NCBI GenBank assembly: GCA_025531455.1
Contig: JAMYHL010000003.1
Coordinates: 1-64,000, forward strand
DNA: 64,000 nt
Origin: Apiotrichum sp. Y4204
Taxonomy: Eukaryota; Basidiomycota; Tremellomycetes; Trichosporonales; Trichosporonaceae
Direction: 5' to 3'
Below are positions 10,685 through 24,470 of the stretch, in pieces. The notes beneath the pieces are model-generated. The model was not told the DNA's origin, ran no database searches, and was given only the letters and a program-made list of their open reading frames with translations. Every line of letters starts with the position of its first letter. Within the stretch, counting starts at the first letter, position 1. The translations under genes were made by a program, and so were the position numbers.

Positions 10685-13062
10685 ATGTCTTCACCATCAC
10701 GGGACCAACAACTTCCCCCACCACCACCGGCAGCAACAACGGCAGAAGAGGGCGAACAATGTGACGCTGCGCCGCCACCATCACAGGCTCTGACCACGGC
10801 CACGAGCGAGACGGGCGAGGCGGGAAGCATCCTGTTCTCCGAACAGATACAGACGCGCGAGCACGACGAGCAGGAGGGAAGGCTGAGGGAAGGCGGAGAC
10901 GGCACACGACACATGTTCAATGCCGAGGACAGCGACGGCGACGCGGACATGGATCGTGTCCCGGCCGAGGGCAACATGTTCTACGTTGAGGACGATGTTT
11001 TGACGTCGGGTACCCCAGGGATAGTCGTTGGCGGCGACGAGGCCGACAGCCAAACAAACATGGCGGCTAAACACCAGGACGCCAACATGGACGAGGACGC
11101 GGCGCCGGGCACCCCTGAGGCGAACAACTTTTGGATGGAGTACATCAGGGATCCAGATACACCGGGCGGCGCGGAAGACGGCAACAGGGAGACCACCCCC
11201 AAGGCCGGACCATCACGGACGTCTGCGCGGCGAGCAGATGCGAACACCAAGTCAACTCGCAGTACATCCGATCACATGACGCGCGTTCTCGAGGGCCATC
11301 TATCTAAAGAGGAGATGTTTGTCGCGGAGAACGGCGAAGACGGTGACGAGGATATGGAGGAGGATGAGGACTACGACGAACCAGAAAGCTATCACTCGGG
11401 GGACTCTGATGAGTACGAAATGGACCATCGACCTTGGCTGGAGCGGACGGCCGTCAAGCGTGACATTCAGAGCCTGTATACGATAAAAGGTCTTTACAAC
11501 CAGACTCTTCGAAGTTACCGGTATCGTGTCGTCGACAGGCTGGGAGAAGGAACGTTCTCATCCGTGTACCTAGCGCAGGACGTCCTCCACAACCTTCATG
11601 ACAACAAGTCGTGGTGCGAGGATTCAGCTACCGATCCATACGAACCATCTACGATCAAAATTGCGCTCAAGAAGATTCTCGTCACGAGCTCACCATCACG
11701 AATCGAGAATGAACTCTCCATCCTTGAAAACCTACGCGGGTGTCGACATGTCTCGCCCCTCATCGGGGCGTTTAGAGACGAGGACCAAGTCGTGATCGTG
11801 CTCCCATATCACCAGTCGGACGACTTTCGTTACTTCTACCGCTTGATGGACCCCTCAAAAATCAAACAGTACATGACTTGTCTGTTGCGCGGACTCAAAG
11901 ACATTCACTCGCGTGGTATCATTCATCGCGACGTCAAACCCGCAAACTTCCTCTTCGACTATGCCAGCGGACACGGCGTCCTTGTCGATTTTGGTTTGGC
12001 CGAGCGGTACACACCACCTCGTCGTGCCACATGTCAACACGAGCCCGCCACGCGTGCAGCTCTCCATGGCGTCCGCACCAAAACTAGTGAAACGGTTACT
12101 GTGGAACAGGCAGTCTACGACGCCCGGAAACGCGCCAAATCTGGTGAAGGTCGCATTGGTTTCCGCCAGGAAGACAGCCGGCCGCCAATCAAGACTAATC
12201 GCGCTGGCACTCGAGGCTTCCGCGCTCCCGAGGTGCTGCTCAAGTGTCCGGACCAGACCATGGCGATTGACATATGGTCTGCTGGAATCATGCTACTGTC
12301 CATCCTCGCTCACAAGTTCCCAATCTTCAACTCCACCGATGATGTGGAGGGCCTGATGGAGATTGCCGCTGTCTTTGGCCGTGGCGCAATGGAACGATGC
12401 GCGATGCTGCATAGTGGGTCTCGTTGTGCCGGCAATTCATGTCCTAACCCCAGACCGCACGATAATGACTAATGTGCCCACTGTGGATAATCCTCCGGAT
12501 TCACTGGCGGCACTGATTCTTCGTCTCAACCCGGACCTCTACACACCGCATCAACCGAACCCGACACCTCAAGAAGCGCTGGAACACATCACTCAAATTG
12601 ACGCTGCCCTTGACCTTTGCTTGCGGCTTCTGCGCCTAGACTCTACGACGCGTGCGACGGCGGCGGTTGCGTTGCGTCATCGATTCCTAGGGGACCCAGC
12701 TGACGATGGGCCGGATGAACTACTGGACCCCACGGATGGCAAGTGCGGCCACCTGCACGTTGTTGCGGCGGATGGAACTCGTAAGTGTCTCGGGTGCAAT
12801 AATGGGCTGATACGTTACAGATAAAGCGCGCTTTGGGGACATTATGGAGGAGATGCGGTTTGGGCAAGGCGTGCCTTCTTCGCGCGAATGCCTATGTCCC
12901 GAGCATGAACACTGGCAGGAACGGAGTGGCATCAACCCTCTTGGCGCGGCATTTGGCGCTACATTAGACGAGGAGTACTACCAGTACGCCGGCTTTCATG
13001 TCTTGGACGAGCATGCTGGCTGGGACGACCATAGTGCGAGGGACACGCGGCCTCTGCACTAG
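10685..13062 (+). CDS. CDC7: Cdc7-type (DDK) protein kinase, 765 aa
   Basis: Three exons: 10685-12413, 12454-12780 and 12821-13062 (2298 nt). The first 250 residues are acidic and low in complexity, then the kinase domain starts near residue 280. Motifs in order: glycine loop LGEGTFSSVY, the lysine in IALKKI, HRDVKPANF (catalytic loop, about residue 415), DFGLAE in place of DFG plus APE spacing, and AGTRGFRAPEVLL, which is a Cdc7 hallmark. A Cdc7-type insert lies between DFGLAE and GTRGFRAPE. The C-terminal lobe keeps LILRLNPDLYTP and ALRHRFL. With Dbf4, Cdc7 phosphorylates Mcm2-7 to fire replication origins. The third exon, after ADGT, holds a conserved-looking His/Cys-rich tail (ECLCPEHEHW). 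Confidence 0.92.
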
Positions 13063-15633
13063 CCAAGCCAAACCGACCAATCTCTCCGCCGGGGGTGGAG
13101 ACTAGACTTGCAGCCTCTCAGGTGACAGCACAATAGCACAACGAACCCGAGGCTGTTGAGGCCGACCTTGCCGCGGTTGACGAAACCTCACGACCTCGAT
13201 CATGACCTCGACGACTCAAGCGAACCAAAGAGACGACGCCTGTGTGGCGTTTTTTAATTGCAGCGACGGCGTAGTGCCGATTACCGGCCTGCGGATGAAA
13301 GAGGGGTATAGGGATCGCCGAATAGATTGTGGGCCAGTAAGCCCACGGTGCGGCAGGGATATTGCCGCCCGGCCAGACAATTGTATTTCACGCTAGTAGC
13401 ACATGCATGGTGGAGGCGGCAAGCCGCAACTTTGTAAATAATAGGAGGTTCCGACGACGGATGTGTGAGGAATGTCAGAAATCGAGGGGGGGGGGAGCCT
13501 TGTCGGCCAAGAAGCAGTTAGTAACTGCGACGCCGCATGCCATGGATGCTGGGAACCTGGGAACGAGTACGTGCGAGCCGTGGTATGTGCTGTGGCCCAG
13601 AGGTAAGTCTGAAAGTGCGTATCCTGCTCTGCTCCGACATGTCTCGTAAAAACAGGGAATCGTTTCGCGCCGCAATCGACGCGCTCCGTTATATATCTGG
13701 GCGATAAACATGTGATTGCGCTTGCGATCAATCGCCGCGGGGCAACCAAGAGTATGGTTTAGGATGAAGGACAGGTGCCGAGCGCCAGAATCAACATGCA
13801 AGAACCGGAGAGGGATCGACGTCGCGCTACCCATGATTGTGCCGACCGTCATGCTTTTCCTCGATACGTTCTTTCCAGCGCTGTCCAACGTCCTCATATA
13901 TAACCCTCAGCACTCGGAGCGGAGAATTCTGAGGATGCAGTCCAGTATGTGACGTCCCTTCTCTCGCCGAGCGCACTGCCAAACACAGTCCGCAAGCCTC
14001 GGTGGGTGGGCATCGGCGTCCTCGTTTCGGCGGAACGTCAACCTCGAGCTCCACACTCGCGGCGCATCCAAGCACCGCTGCTGAGCGGCACAACCACACC
14101 CACTGTCTTGGCTTTCCGATATCTCGTTTCTGGCGAATCCATCTTGGTTTTGCAGACGCTAGTGACGACAACTATTGAGCTACGTGCTACGCGCTAGCAC
14201 TAGCGCGCCGAGCAGCTGCCCAGATATACCAGATATCGGATGCCCACGAGTACCTGTCCAGCTTCTCCCTCTCGAGCCGCTACGCTATCTGGCGCCACCT
14301 ACTTCACTGTAATGGCCAAGCGCCAAGCCGCACCCTATCGATATGCCACATTCCGCACTGGACGATCTCCACGGGCGATCCGAGCTCGGGTTCCTGTTGC
14401 AAGTGGCGTTTGTCAATCGCTTGTCAGCTTGTCTTGTCAGCTTGTCAGCCTCCGACCCCAAACGGTGTCAACTACCTTTGTGTCCGACTTTCCCAGTGCT
14501 TGAATGCAAAATGCGAGTGCACGAGTGCGAGTGGAGCTGCAGTCTGGGCGCGCTTCCGCGCTCCAAGAAGCCAGAAGCGCAGGTGACTGCCGTCGACGCC
14601 TCTGACGTCGTCGACTCTTTATACCATTTTGATTGCCGCCCTCCATTGCGTCGTTCATGGATTTGCCAGCAGAGATTACGCCGATTACGGTGTCGCGATA
14701 AGACTTGGAAGACCCGCACCGAGCAGGTGGACATGGCCGCCCTTAGATTGCAGGCCAGGTGTTGGCTCGCAGTGATATCATGCTTGTCCCGAGGAGCGCG
14801 TCAGTCGTCGTCAGTCTGAATTGTTGCGCGCCACGGCCCACCGCTGGAGATGAGGCAATATCAAAAGCTCAGAGCTCGATCCGCGGGTCACGACAGCAAG
14901 AACCGTCCAGCGGGAGAAGCAAGATACGGCCTGGGTCGATCTCGACTTTGCGAACAATGGCGTCTGAAGATCCTCTCCAGCACATCCTCTCCGGCACATG
15001 ATGTGGACGGCAAAGGCAAAGGGGTTGATGGCGCCAGCCACGGGGAATGTGCAGAGCCGTGCGATCTGCTACACGCACGACCTTTAAGAGCGGCTAGACA
15101 TTCGCATTCATGGACGTGTGACCTGTCATTTGGACTCGGACTCGACGTGTGACCCGATTGTCGACTTGTCACATTCTTATTGTTCTCACTCGCGTCCACC
15201 AGCGCGTGATGTCCCGCCCGCACGATCGGGAACCTGGGACGGGATAGGCCTCTTCGATTGAGATCGGAGCCACGGTACGTACCAGCGTGACCATCGTGAC
15301 CAAGGAGACGCCGGTGACTTGTGCGGCTGTCAAAGATGGACAGACAACCCCCAATATCAGCTCGAGGTCACAAGGCACGCTCACGCGGCACGTTGACTCG
15401 CAATCGGCGCTACAGCATGATTGATATCATTCCGCGCGCGCAACGACACGGTATCGCCCCCATTCCGCTCCATGCCGACATCGTGTGTTCCCAGAGATCC
15501 ATGCCGCGCGATTGGGACAATGAAAGCAAGTGATGGATACATGACTGCTATCTACCGTTACAAGATGCAATGAAGATTAGGTAGGAATGCGAATTGATTG
15601 ATGTATTGGATTGGATTGCTCTGAAACAGGGTA
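13063..15633. other. Intergenic, about 2.6 kb
   Basis: Holds the 3' flanks of CDC7 and of the minus-strand gene ending at 15634. TATA-like strings occur near 13690 and 13895. Small frames here have poor codon patterns and no recognisable motif. I see no gene. Confidence 0.5.
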
Positions 15634-17496
15634 TTAGAGTACAAATGTATTGCCGTAGGCAGGCATATCGGTCTGAGAAAAGCCCTTGGGAGTGGTGGCC
15701 TGCTCGCGATCGGGCTCGGGGTCGCCTTCGTGGCCCCATGCAGGAGCTGTGGGTGAGGGGCCAAGCCATGTCGCTTCATCGCTGTCCCCACCGACGACCG
15801 GCGTCGGGGGCCACGAGAAGGCTTCGTCATCGCTGCTTCCGTGGTCGGACACTGAGTGTGCTGCTGACACTGGCGACATGATGATGCCAAGACCAATGAG
15901 GCCACCGTCGTGCCGACCGGGACAGCAACGATGAGTGGAATTGGAAATGGAAGTGGATGTGGATGGGGAAGTGGAGAGGAAATTGGTGGTGTTCGATCCC
16001 CAGCTCGCGGTCGAGTCACTGGATGTTGACGGAGTCGGCGAGTCAAAATTGAGTTGGGGCAGTGGGCGCAGCGGGGCACGCGTTGGTGGAGGAAGCACAT
16101 CAGGCATAGGATACTGGAAGCGAGGAATGGCGAAACGGGGTGCAAGCTCATCGGCCGCTGCGGGGTTCACCCATGCTGAGATAGTCACGCTGCGCGGGTT
16201 CCCGCGTTGTGACCTGAAGTTGGGCAAGTAGTCACCAATACGGGTCTCGGCGTTGTCGAGGCATAGAGGTGGAAGAGCATGGGGAGGGTACGGAGACGGC
16301 CGGCGCCCGCGCGAAAGCCCACCTGAGAGCTCGACTGCTTGCAGCTCCGGCTCTGTCATCTCCACACGCCAGAGGATAATCGCGTCGAGGAGACCTGCCG
16401 GGGCCGGGCGTCCGGCAGCCAGGAGGAGTGACACCTTGAGCTCGGCGACCGTCGCGTCGGGAGAAATGTCGACCAGAACGCAATCGCCAGCTCCCTTGAA
16501 TCCCGGGGAGGGCAGGGAGGGGAGCCCTGCGCGACGGCGCCTGTCGTGGGCAAAGCGAACAGCTAGCGTGATCGGTGGAGAAGGTGGTCTTGTCCAGTCA
16601 AGACTCGAGATGGACGCTGTGCGCACCAAGATGTTGATCTTGTCGTCGTCTGCTCCGATAGGGAACCAGTGTCGGACGGTCACATCTGCTGCTTGTGGAA
16701 ACGTATTGCCTCGCCGACGAGAACGAAGGGATCCTGAACCCTGGATGTAGGCTGGAAAGTCGGCGCCTCCGGACGCGGCGAGCTGAGATGGATCATCGAG
16801 ATTCCAACCCGGGAATACCGAGAGCAACGACGGAGAGGCTCCGTAGCGAGTTGCGTATGCACTTGCTTCATACTGTGCTTGCCATGGAATGGATACCTGT
16901 GAAGGGAAAAGTGTCAGCCCTCGACTAAGATAACCGGGCATTAAACAACTTTGGAGCTGGACTCGGCTGTTGGACCCTGGTTGCGGCCGCCGCTTGGAAC
17001 TACCTCGAAGCGAGGGGAGGGCGGGCGAGCCGGAGCTGCCAAACGCCGAAGGAAATGAATGCGAGACAACTTGCAAAACCCAAAGCAATAGCCCTCTCGT
17101 CAACTGCCAATGCCATGCATGCATTGGGCATTGGCATTTGCAGACGTCGATCTCTTCTGTGTCGGGTGCACTACGGGGTGGCGTCGAGGCTTGCAAGACC
17201 CTCTCGCCCACCCCCGATCATATGACGAATGCGCAGCACAGGACAAACACTCGGCCGATCACTGGAACACTGGAACCAGAGCTCACCTTGAAGAGACACA
17301 TGCTTGAGATACCAATCTGGTTGGCGACGGCGGCACGGATAGTCTCGACGGAATCGTCGGCAGTCACACGGATAGCAAACATGTCGCGGGCTGCTGGGCC
17401 CGAGTCGACGAGCACACGCAGAGTCATGGTCTCCGCGTCCCGGCCAGCGGGGAGGAGAGACATCACCTTTCTCCTCCGGTTGAAAACAGACTTCAT
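15634..17496 (-). CDS. Protein with two Crinkler-type ubiquitin-like domains, 490 aa
   Basis: Two exons: 17496-17287 and 16896-15634 (1473 nt). The start at 17496 has a good context (TCCACC before ATG); an upstream in-frame ATG at 17793 would add a hydrophobic, non-conserved stretch. Residues 25-74 run from TLRVLVDSG through a polar helix to LFKVSIP. Residues 180-297 repeat the plan: ITLAVRF, VLVDISPDATVAELK, IILWRVEM and then IGDYLP. The strand, LK helix, LWKVxIP and xDYFP order is that of the N-terminal ubiquitin-like domain of Crinkler (CRN) proteins, known from oomycetes and several fungi. The last 150 residues are Ser/Pro/Thr-rich and disordered. No C-terminal nuclease or kinase domain, usual in CRN proteins, is visible. 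Assignment rests on motif order; the function is unknown. Confidence 0.6.
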
Positions 17497-20400
17497 GGTG
17501 GAGGGGATGTGTAGTGGGTGGTCGGTGATGGTTTTGGCGAACGCAGGACAAGTGTCGCGCTGCGAACGTGATAGAATGTGTCGACCAGTAGGGACAGATG
17601 TGTTGTGGTCGAGGGGCAAGCGCGGGGGGAACACAACAGTCTCAAGGTCTACTTGTATGAATGCAGAGCCCGGTGATTGAAGAAACGAGAGGAATAGAAA
17701 CAAACGAAGGAGGGGCCGTTGGGGAGCGGAACAGTCGACGGGCAATGATGTAATACGATGGCAAGCGAGGTGCACGGCAGCAGCAATCAGCAAGGATGGG
17801 TGGGTGGGGTGCAGAAGGTTGATGTACGTGGGAGGAGGAGGGTAGTATGATCTAAGTAGCGACCTAGTGTAGGAATGGGAATGGGACCAGCGAAAGTAGC
17901 GATGAACGATAAAGGTAGTTTGTACAGTGGCAGCCGCGGCTGTTGGAATTGAGGCGTGGTTCCGAAGGCGGGAACGACAGTGGAGCCGGTGGTGAGAAGG
18001 AGAAGGAGTAGAGAAAGGGGGAGGAGGGTATGCAAGTCGCTAACGCAGAATGATGGTGGGCTAATTATATCAAGACGCGGTTGACATCTTGGCCAACAGA
18101 GGAAAGTAGAGGCGAGCAGGATGTAGAGGTGCAGAGCGAGGCCGCACGGCAGCTGCGCTGTCGAGGCGTCACCCGGGGGTGGTTCGCGCGCACAGGGTGA
18201 GAGCGACGCGGCTCTGACCGCGCGACTTCGATCACTTGTCCTGCCTCGATCCATCTGTAACACCCATCTCGACCGGAATCTCAGAGGGACCTTGGGGGGA
18301 GACTGAGGAGAGAGTGGACGATTGTCGTAAGAAGCGGAGGAGGGGAGTAACCGTTCCTGTCCTGTCCTGTACACAACAACTCCCCGCGGTGCTGCAGCGG
18401 CGTGTCGCCAGAGCTCCAGTCTGTCCAGGCGGTTACCTCTGCGTAAGACCTGATCCGTTTCTGGGCCTCATACCCCGCGGATGTCACTTGACCGGGCAGC
18501 TCGCGCAGCTCATCAGGTCTACAGGTCTAAAGGTCTGCAGGTCTGAGGTCCTCTGATCCTCTCATACGCTCCCGACCCTTTCCTGCTGTTTCGCCCGATT
18601 CGTGAGGTGGGTGGCTGTCATGACCGGCGCGCAGGCAATCATGACTCACATAGGACAGGATCATGTCTCGACAAAGCCGAGGTCCGAGGGTTCGCGGGCT
18701 CACGAGTAGAGGGTCGCTGTTCAATTTGCGGCTCTGCAATCCACAGGCCACATGTCGGATCCTCTCTGCCTCGGTGTCTTTCGCCATGCACGTCCAGTCT
18801 TTCTCTCTCGTTCTGCGCCTGTCGCGGTCACTCTCGTTTTCTCGTTCTCGTGCACGCGCGTCGGCGCCACGCCCCAGCAGCCCGCCCCACTCGCCCCTCC
18901 CTCGATGTCTGTGCGTGCCGAGGATATGCCGTGGCGTTCAGGGCCTCCGAGGGAGCGAGGGGTCCGAGGATCCGAGGGGGGACGATGGCGGCCACAAGGT
19001 TAATGAACTGAACAGCCAGGGGCCACAACCAGGTGGCTGCCCAGAGAAAGTGCCCGGAGCGTCCCAGAGTGCCTTTACAGATGTCCCACAATGTGTCCCA
19101 TGGTGGCGGTCCTGTGGCGGCCAGGTGGCGCCCGGCGCGGGATGGCATGCTGCCCCTAATTTTTTGTCATTATTACTACCATTTTGTTTGGTATTTTTCT
19201 CGGGCGTCATCTCCCACTTCCGCTCTCTCACTGCAGACTTCGGTGTCTCGCAAAGGGCACGAGATTGCGTCTTGGAATTTTGCGACAACCCAGGGTCCCG
19301 TTGCACAGCTGGTCTGGTGTTCCAAGAACATCGGGGGGGTGATTAGCCGATACTCAAAGAGTTTCTTTGACAGAAGCACACCCGATGCCGTTGTTCATTC
19401 CCGATACGATCGGGGGCGAAATGGAGGAACACGTCCTTTGCGCTCACAGCTCAAGCGTTTGCGCGATAGCGCGATGCTTCCTATTGGAAGCGCGCGTTTG
19501 GCTCAGCGCTGCGTGGTCGGGATGCAAACCTTGTAACTGGCTCGTTCCTCGCAGGATCGAGTGCCAGGCCCATAACAAGCGCATTCCGATGCCGTACGTA
19601 TTCTATTCTGCGCCTAATCCAGGCGAACACAGGTTCACCAGTGCTAATCTCGCGGAGCGACTCAGTGTTGATCGGACGCTACGGCATTGTCCACTGTTGC
19701 ATTGGCGCGACCTCGGAGAAATCGAGCACAAGCAGCACAGAAAAAAAAAAAAGCCCTTGGCATGCGGCTAAACCTGCCAGAAGAGCGGCAAACTCAATCG
19801 TCTCTGTCGTCTGATGCCCCCAACTCGGCCAGGCACAGCGTCGGGTTTCTTTACACGCGACTGGGCACATTGGCCAAAGAGTGCACAGGAGCCGCATCAG
19901 GGACAGCCGGGCAGTGACTGATCGACTTCCAGCTCCCAGATAGCCCATCGTCCTCGTTCGTGGAGGGAACATCGAGCATTCGCCGCTGCGCATTGCAACC
20001 TGTAAATTCCGGGGAAAAACCAAGGGTTGTGGGAGGGAAAATTGCCCCGGGGGTTGCCTAATGGCCTGATGGCCTGATGGTTTGATTTGCACGTGCCCGA
20101 ACGAGCGCCACCCTTCCCGTTCCCTGTCGAGTACTTCTTGGAGGGCAGGAGAAGGGTCATGGCGTGCTTGAAACCACGTCGCGTGCAACCCATGCTGTTC
20201 CAACAACTCACGGTAGCGCGTACGGTAATGGACCCAGTGATCCCAGTGAACTGCCTGTCATACAGTCACCGTCTGATGTCTGACTACCCTGACCTGTGGC
20301 TTTCGCGGCGCGGGCAAAATTAAGTAATGCCTCTCATAGCCTAAATTATTTCTGCATCACCGGTGACTTCATGATTTGGCTGCACGCGCGCGGACCATGC

Positions 20401-23400
20401 TGCGGGGCTGCGGATTGTTTGACCCGTGCGCGTGGCGACGCAGACACGGTCAAGACACCGTGCCCGCCATGCGCCGTCCTCCGACCTCCTCGGCGCGAGG
20501 ACGTCCGCTTCAGTGTGATGACATTGTGAGAAAAGCCGGCCGCCTTTGATCATTTTTCAGTATGCACTTCAGGTACGCTCGTTACCCTAGTTGACAGTAT
20601 GTACAGCGTCGCCCTGGAGAGGATCGACACCCCGCGTTGCGAACAATTTGGATGACGGCATGATGCGACAGCGGTATGCGAGTAACTATGCCCTGTAGAT
20701 CGTGGCTCCGGCTCTGCCCTTTTCATTGTGGGTTCGCTCGATTGAGACAGGCTGCATCAGCTGAGCGGACTCATACTGTGATGCGTCCAACCGCAGCCCC
20801 GGGGGTCGCAACACGCGATGTGTGGCGTGTGGCGCGTGGCGTCGGCGAGACGCCGTCATGCCTGCAATAGGCTTTCTCACTAATTACAATAATCATATAG
20901 CATTCTGCTGCGAGGGGAACGGGGAGAGAGCGAGCGCGAGTCCGCCCGCGCCCTGGATGAGAAACGGTGTCTCAATCGACGACAACAAGCTCAAGATCTC
21001 CAAGCGAACAAGATTGCATTCCACATCACGCAAGATACGATACCGGTGCACTTCCGCCGTCGTGTGTCGGCAATCCTCACGCCGCTGACGTGGTGCCGCA
21101 GAGCATTTCCGACACACTCGTCGATTCTTGATGATGAGTACCGCACGCGATGGCTATTTTATCTCGTTTGACATCACACTTGCGACATCCGAGGAACCCC
21201 TCCGTGAACACCGAGGTGACCCCTTATCGAAAGCGTTAGTGCCCTGTTCCAGTTGGCTTTCCGTCTACCCTCGGTTGCTAGTCATCGTTTATCCAGCGTG
21301 TGATGTGTAAAGACTTGATACAGGGAGCCAGATCTAGCCCCAGAAGGGAGCAGTGCGAGTGCCACCTGCCACACACGGACACCATCTCACTGGCCGTCTC
21401 AGTCTCAGTCTAACCTGATGTGGACGCATGTCTCGCACCATTCAGGTTTTGGATGCCACCTGCTACACCCTGCCTCGTTCTCTACCTGGGCCAAGCTCCA
21501 ATCGTCGGGCTTCTCGAGCTCCTCTCGGGCTTCCATACTCGATCAACACTCCAGCCGGCCGGTACACCCGGCGAGCTCCGGCAATCAGCCCTGTATTCCG
21601 GGGGATCGGCGGAATCGCGGGGGTCGGTGATGGCCCCCGACGCCGTGACGCCGAGATGCCGAGCACTGCAAGCTCCTCTATCCTCTTGGTCTGTCCTCTT
21701 CTTCTCGTCTCCAAGCTCCTGGAAAAGAGCTCGTGGATCCTGAAGCGCAGATCCTGGATACTGGATCTAAGGATATCTGCGCCATTTTCTGTCCCGCTCA
21801 GGGGCTACCTGTATCCTTGAAGGCCACCTGCCTCGGCACCCCAGCCGCTCGTCCTCGGCGGCGGCCTGAGGGCACGGGTCGAGAGGTGATGATTAGATGA
21901 TGAGCCAGGACGCGCGGCCAGCCACTGTCGGCCCCGGATCTGCGTCGCGGGGTGGCGGTCCTGGATCACTGCAGAGAACGCCGCACTGTTTACGGCAGCG
22001 CCTCTGAGTGATGCACAACAACGCCTGTGTCAGATTGAGTGATCCGTCGCTCTCCGCCTTCACGGCTTGGCAGTCGGGAACGCCGCACTGGTAGTAGGTA
22101 GTACTACTCCAGTGCTGTATTCCAGTATCTCCCAGCCACGCCAGAAGCCGCCAGAAGCCAGGGAAGGCCTCGGAACCCCGAGGCGAGTGATGACCGTGAT
22201 CGATCGACCCGGGTCCGCTTGATTGACACAGTGTGGAACATCAGGAGCTCAGGAGCGGCCACGCGCGGTGACGAGGATGCTGCGCCATGCAGTCACCTCG
22301 CATTCGCACCTTACCGAGCCGGGGCTGACACGGATGTGACAGACCCCCTACCTCAAGAGCCCCGGATACAGCGGCCTGGCTGGCTAAAGTTGAATGCTCA
22401 CGCGGCGCTCGCCACGAGCTCGCGGACTGGAGCCCACTGGAACAGAATCTCCAGAAACTACCCTGATTGCTCGCAAACCGACCAAAGGTCCATACGGCAA
22501 GTGACATCCAAAGGTCAGGAGCTGGCGTATGACAGCTTACCACATCATTATCGCGTATGTCCAGGTGACCTCGTGGTGTCTTATGACCATGTGCGGCACA
22601 TTGCGCACTGCGCCGTCCACCTCGTCACCGCGCCACGTCCCACGTCGCCACTTCGCCACATCCCACGAAGGGCACCGCGCTAACCGTCTAGAGCCGTGAG
22701 CGTGGCCAATGATCGTGATGACAACGCTGCCACTCGGCAGGGCCGAGCTTGTAGCTTGTTTCCTGTCCACCACTGCTACTCGCTGGTGCGCCGGGTCTCG
22801 TGGCGTCCACCTGCACCCTGCCGGGAGATCAGGGGAGACCTGCAATAGTCAGTCGCCACTGGGTTGTCCGACGTCGTAATTGTTGCGCTGTTCTTCGTTG
22901 AGGCTCCGTATTCGTTGGCTTGTAGAGGAGAAAAATACTTGGCATTGAGCAGTACGTAAGTCGATCGAGGGCGGAAGGGGATGTGAGGCCATTGATTTGG
23001 GCCTCTCGATTGTTGTACAGTCAAGGAACGCCTGAGAGCGGCGTCACAGTAACGCTCACCCTCGGCGCTCCACTTCGTTCCAGCACCACTCTACTTTTGT
23101 TCTGTTCGCCGGAACGAGTTTCCAGAGATTCGGGGCGTTCCCAATCCCCGGTCTCCGATGCCTGTCTTCAGGAACATAGCGCGGAGATTGAGGAGCGCGG
23201 AACGGACAGGGGAACGCCGTCGCCGAACAGGCAATTCAGCGAACACGCCGTTCGCCACATGGCCGCCGCCCAAAGCTTGTAATTGTCTGCCACAAATCTA
23301 ATCTGGCTCGCAATAAAAGCAGCATCTTGCGCGATCAGCGCCAACGGACCTCAATCGTACCCTGTGCACCGCTGTCTGCCTGGCCCTCGCCCTAAGCTTG

Positions 23401-24449
23401 GTGACATGCCCTGTCCGACGATACCTGCCCGGCGGCCATGTCGGTGCCACGCGCAATTACGCGCTCCCACCGTGGTGGTGTGGCGCATTAAGCTCCAGCA
23501 CGTACGTACGCAATCAGCACGATCATGCACGACCGACCTATGACATGCGTGCGGCCGGGAATCGAAAATTACACGGACAAGGAACCCCCGCACCGCGGGT
23601 TCCAGCGGCGCCAGCTGTTCCGGGAGGAAGAGGTGTCCGTCCCATGGCATCGACGTCGTACCAGCCCAAATCGGTCGGTGTCGTTGAGACCACTACTGTA
23701 GCGCAGTACCTTCCGAAGTCATACATACGTACTCCCCAAGCTTCTCCCCTTCTTCTCGTCATTGGAAAGACAGAAGCATCGGAATGAAGGGACGACACGA
23801 CTGATCTGAACCACTCAGTTTGACCGGCTTCTGGTCTCCCAGTTTTCCGTTGGTGCCGGGGTAGCACGTACTCCGCTGCCGCGGGGATGCCGAATGTTCG
23901 TTGCCACCCACCCGCGGGCAACGTGGAACAGGATACAGGCAACCCGCTGAAATAACGAGGACCTCGTGCCGAGCCCGGGCCGACACGGGCCGTGCCGGCC
24001 CGCAGAGAGGCGGAACGGCTCCACACGACAATGCCGCTGGCTACTTTGCGTCCCTTCTGTGCACTTTTTCTCTGTCCTTTTGCAGTTCTCGTAGAAGTGT
24101 GTGGGGGAGATGAAGGGCACGGCGCATGCTGTGAATTCAGCACGACATGTAGTCGCTGGACGAAACATTGCATCCTCCCCATTGCCATCTCCGTGTTATC
24201 GGACGATTCCCGGACGGCACCAGTCCGATTGATCGCGTAATGGCGTACGTTTATTCCTCTTCTGGTCCACTTTCCACTTCCACCAGGCACGTTCGTGCGC
24301 GTCCATTCCTCGGATAGCTTTCGGAGCCTTCCAAGCCTTCTAGGCAATGCAAGTAATTGCGACACAGAGCGACCTCGTGGTACCGCGTGCTCCACTTTAG
24401 AGTTGTGTGCAGGACACCGGTACACCAGACAAACGTTATGGAAGGAAGC

Positions 24450-24470
24450 AAAAAAAAAAAAAAAAAAAAA
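24450..24470 (+). repeat. Poly-A tract (21 A)
   Basis: Run of 21 A after gaaggaagc. It could be a chance homopolymer or the tail of an old retroposed copy. I found no recognisable transcript in front of it. Confidence 0.85.

Noticed and set aside
16253..16750. Plus-strand frame inside the double-Crinkler gene
   Set aside because: Shadow of the minus-strand coding exon, which has motif support.
17497..17793. Upstream in-frame start for the double-Crinkler gene
   Set aside because: The extension is hydrophobic and then non-descript, and the ATG at 17496 has the better context just before the first domain.
18663..19346. 227-codon plus-strand frame
   Set aside because: Arg/Ser/Pro-rich chance frame in GC-rich DNA without motif or good codon use.
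24450..24470. Poly-A tract as proof of a retroposed gene copy
   Set aside because: No spliced gene-like sequence precedes it and no target-site duplication is evident.
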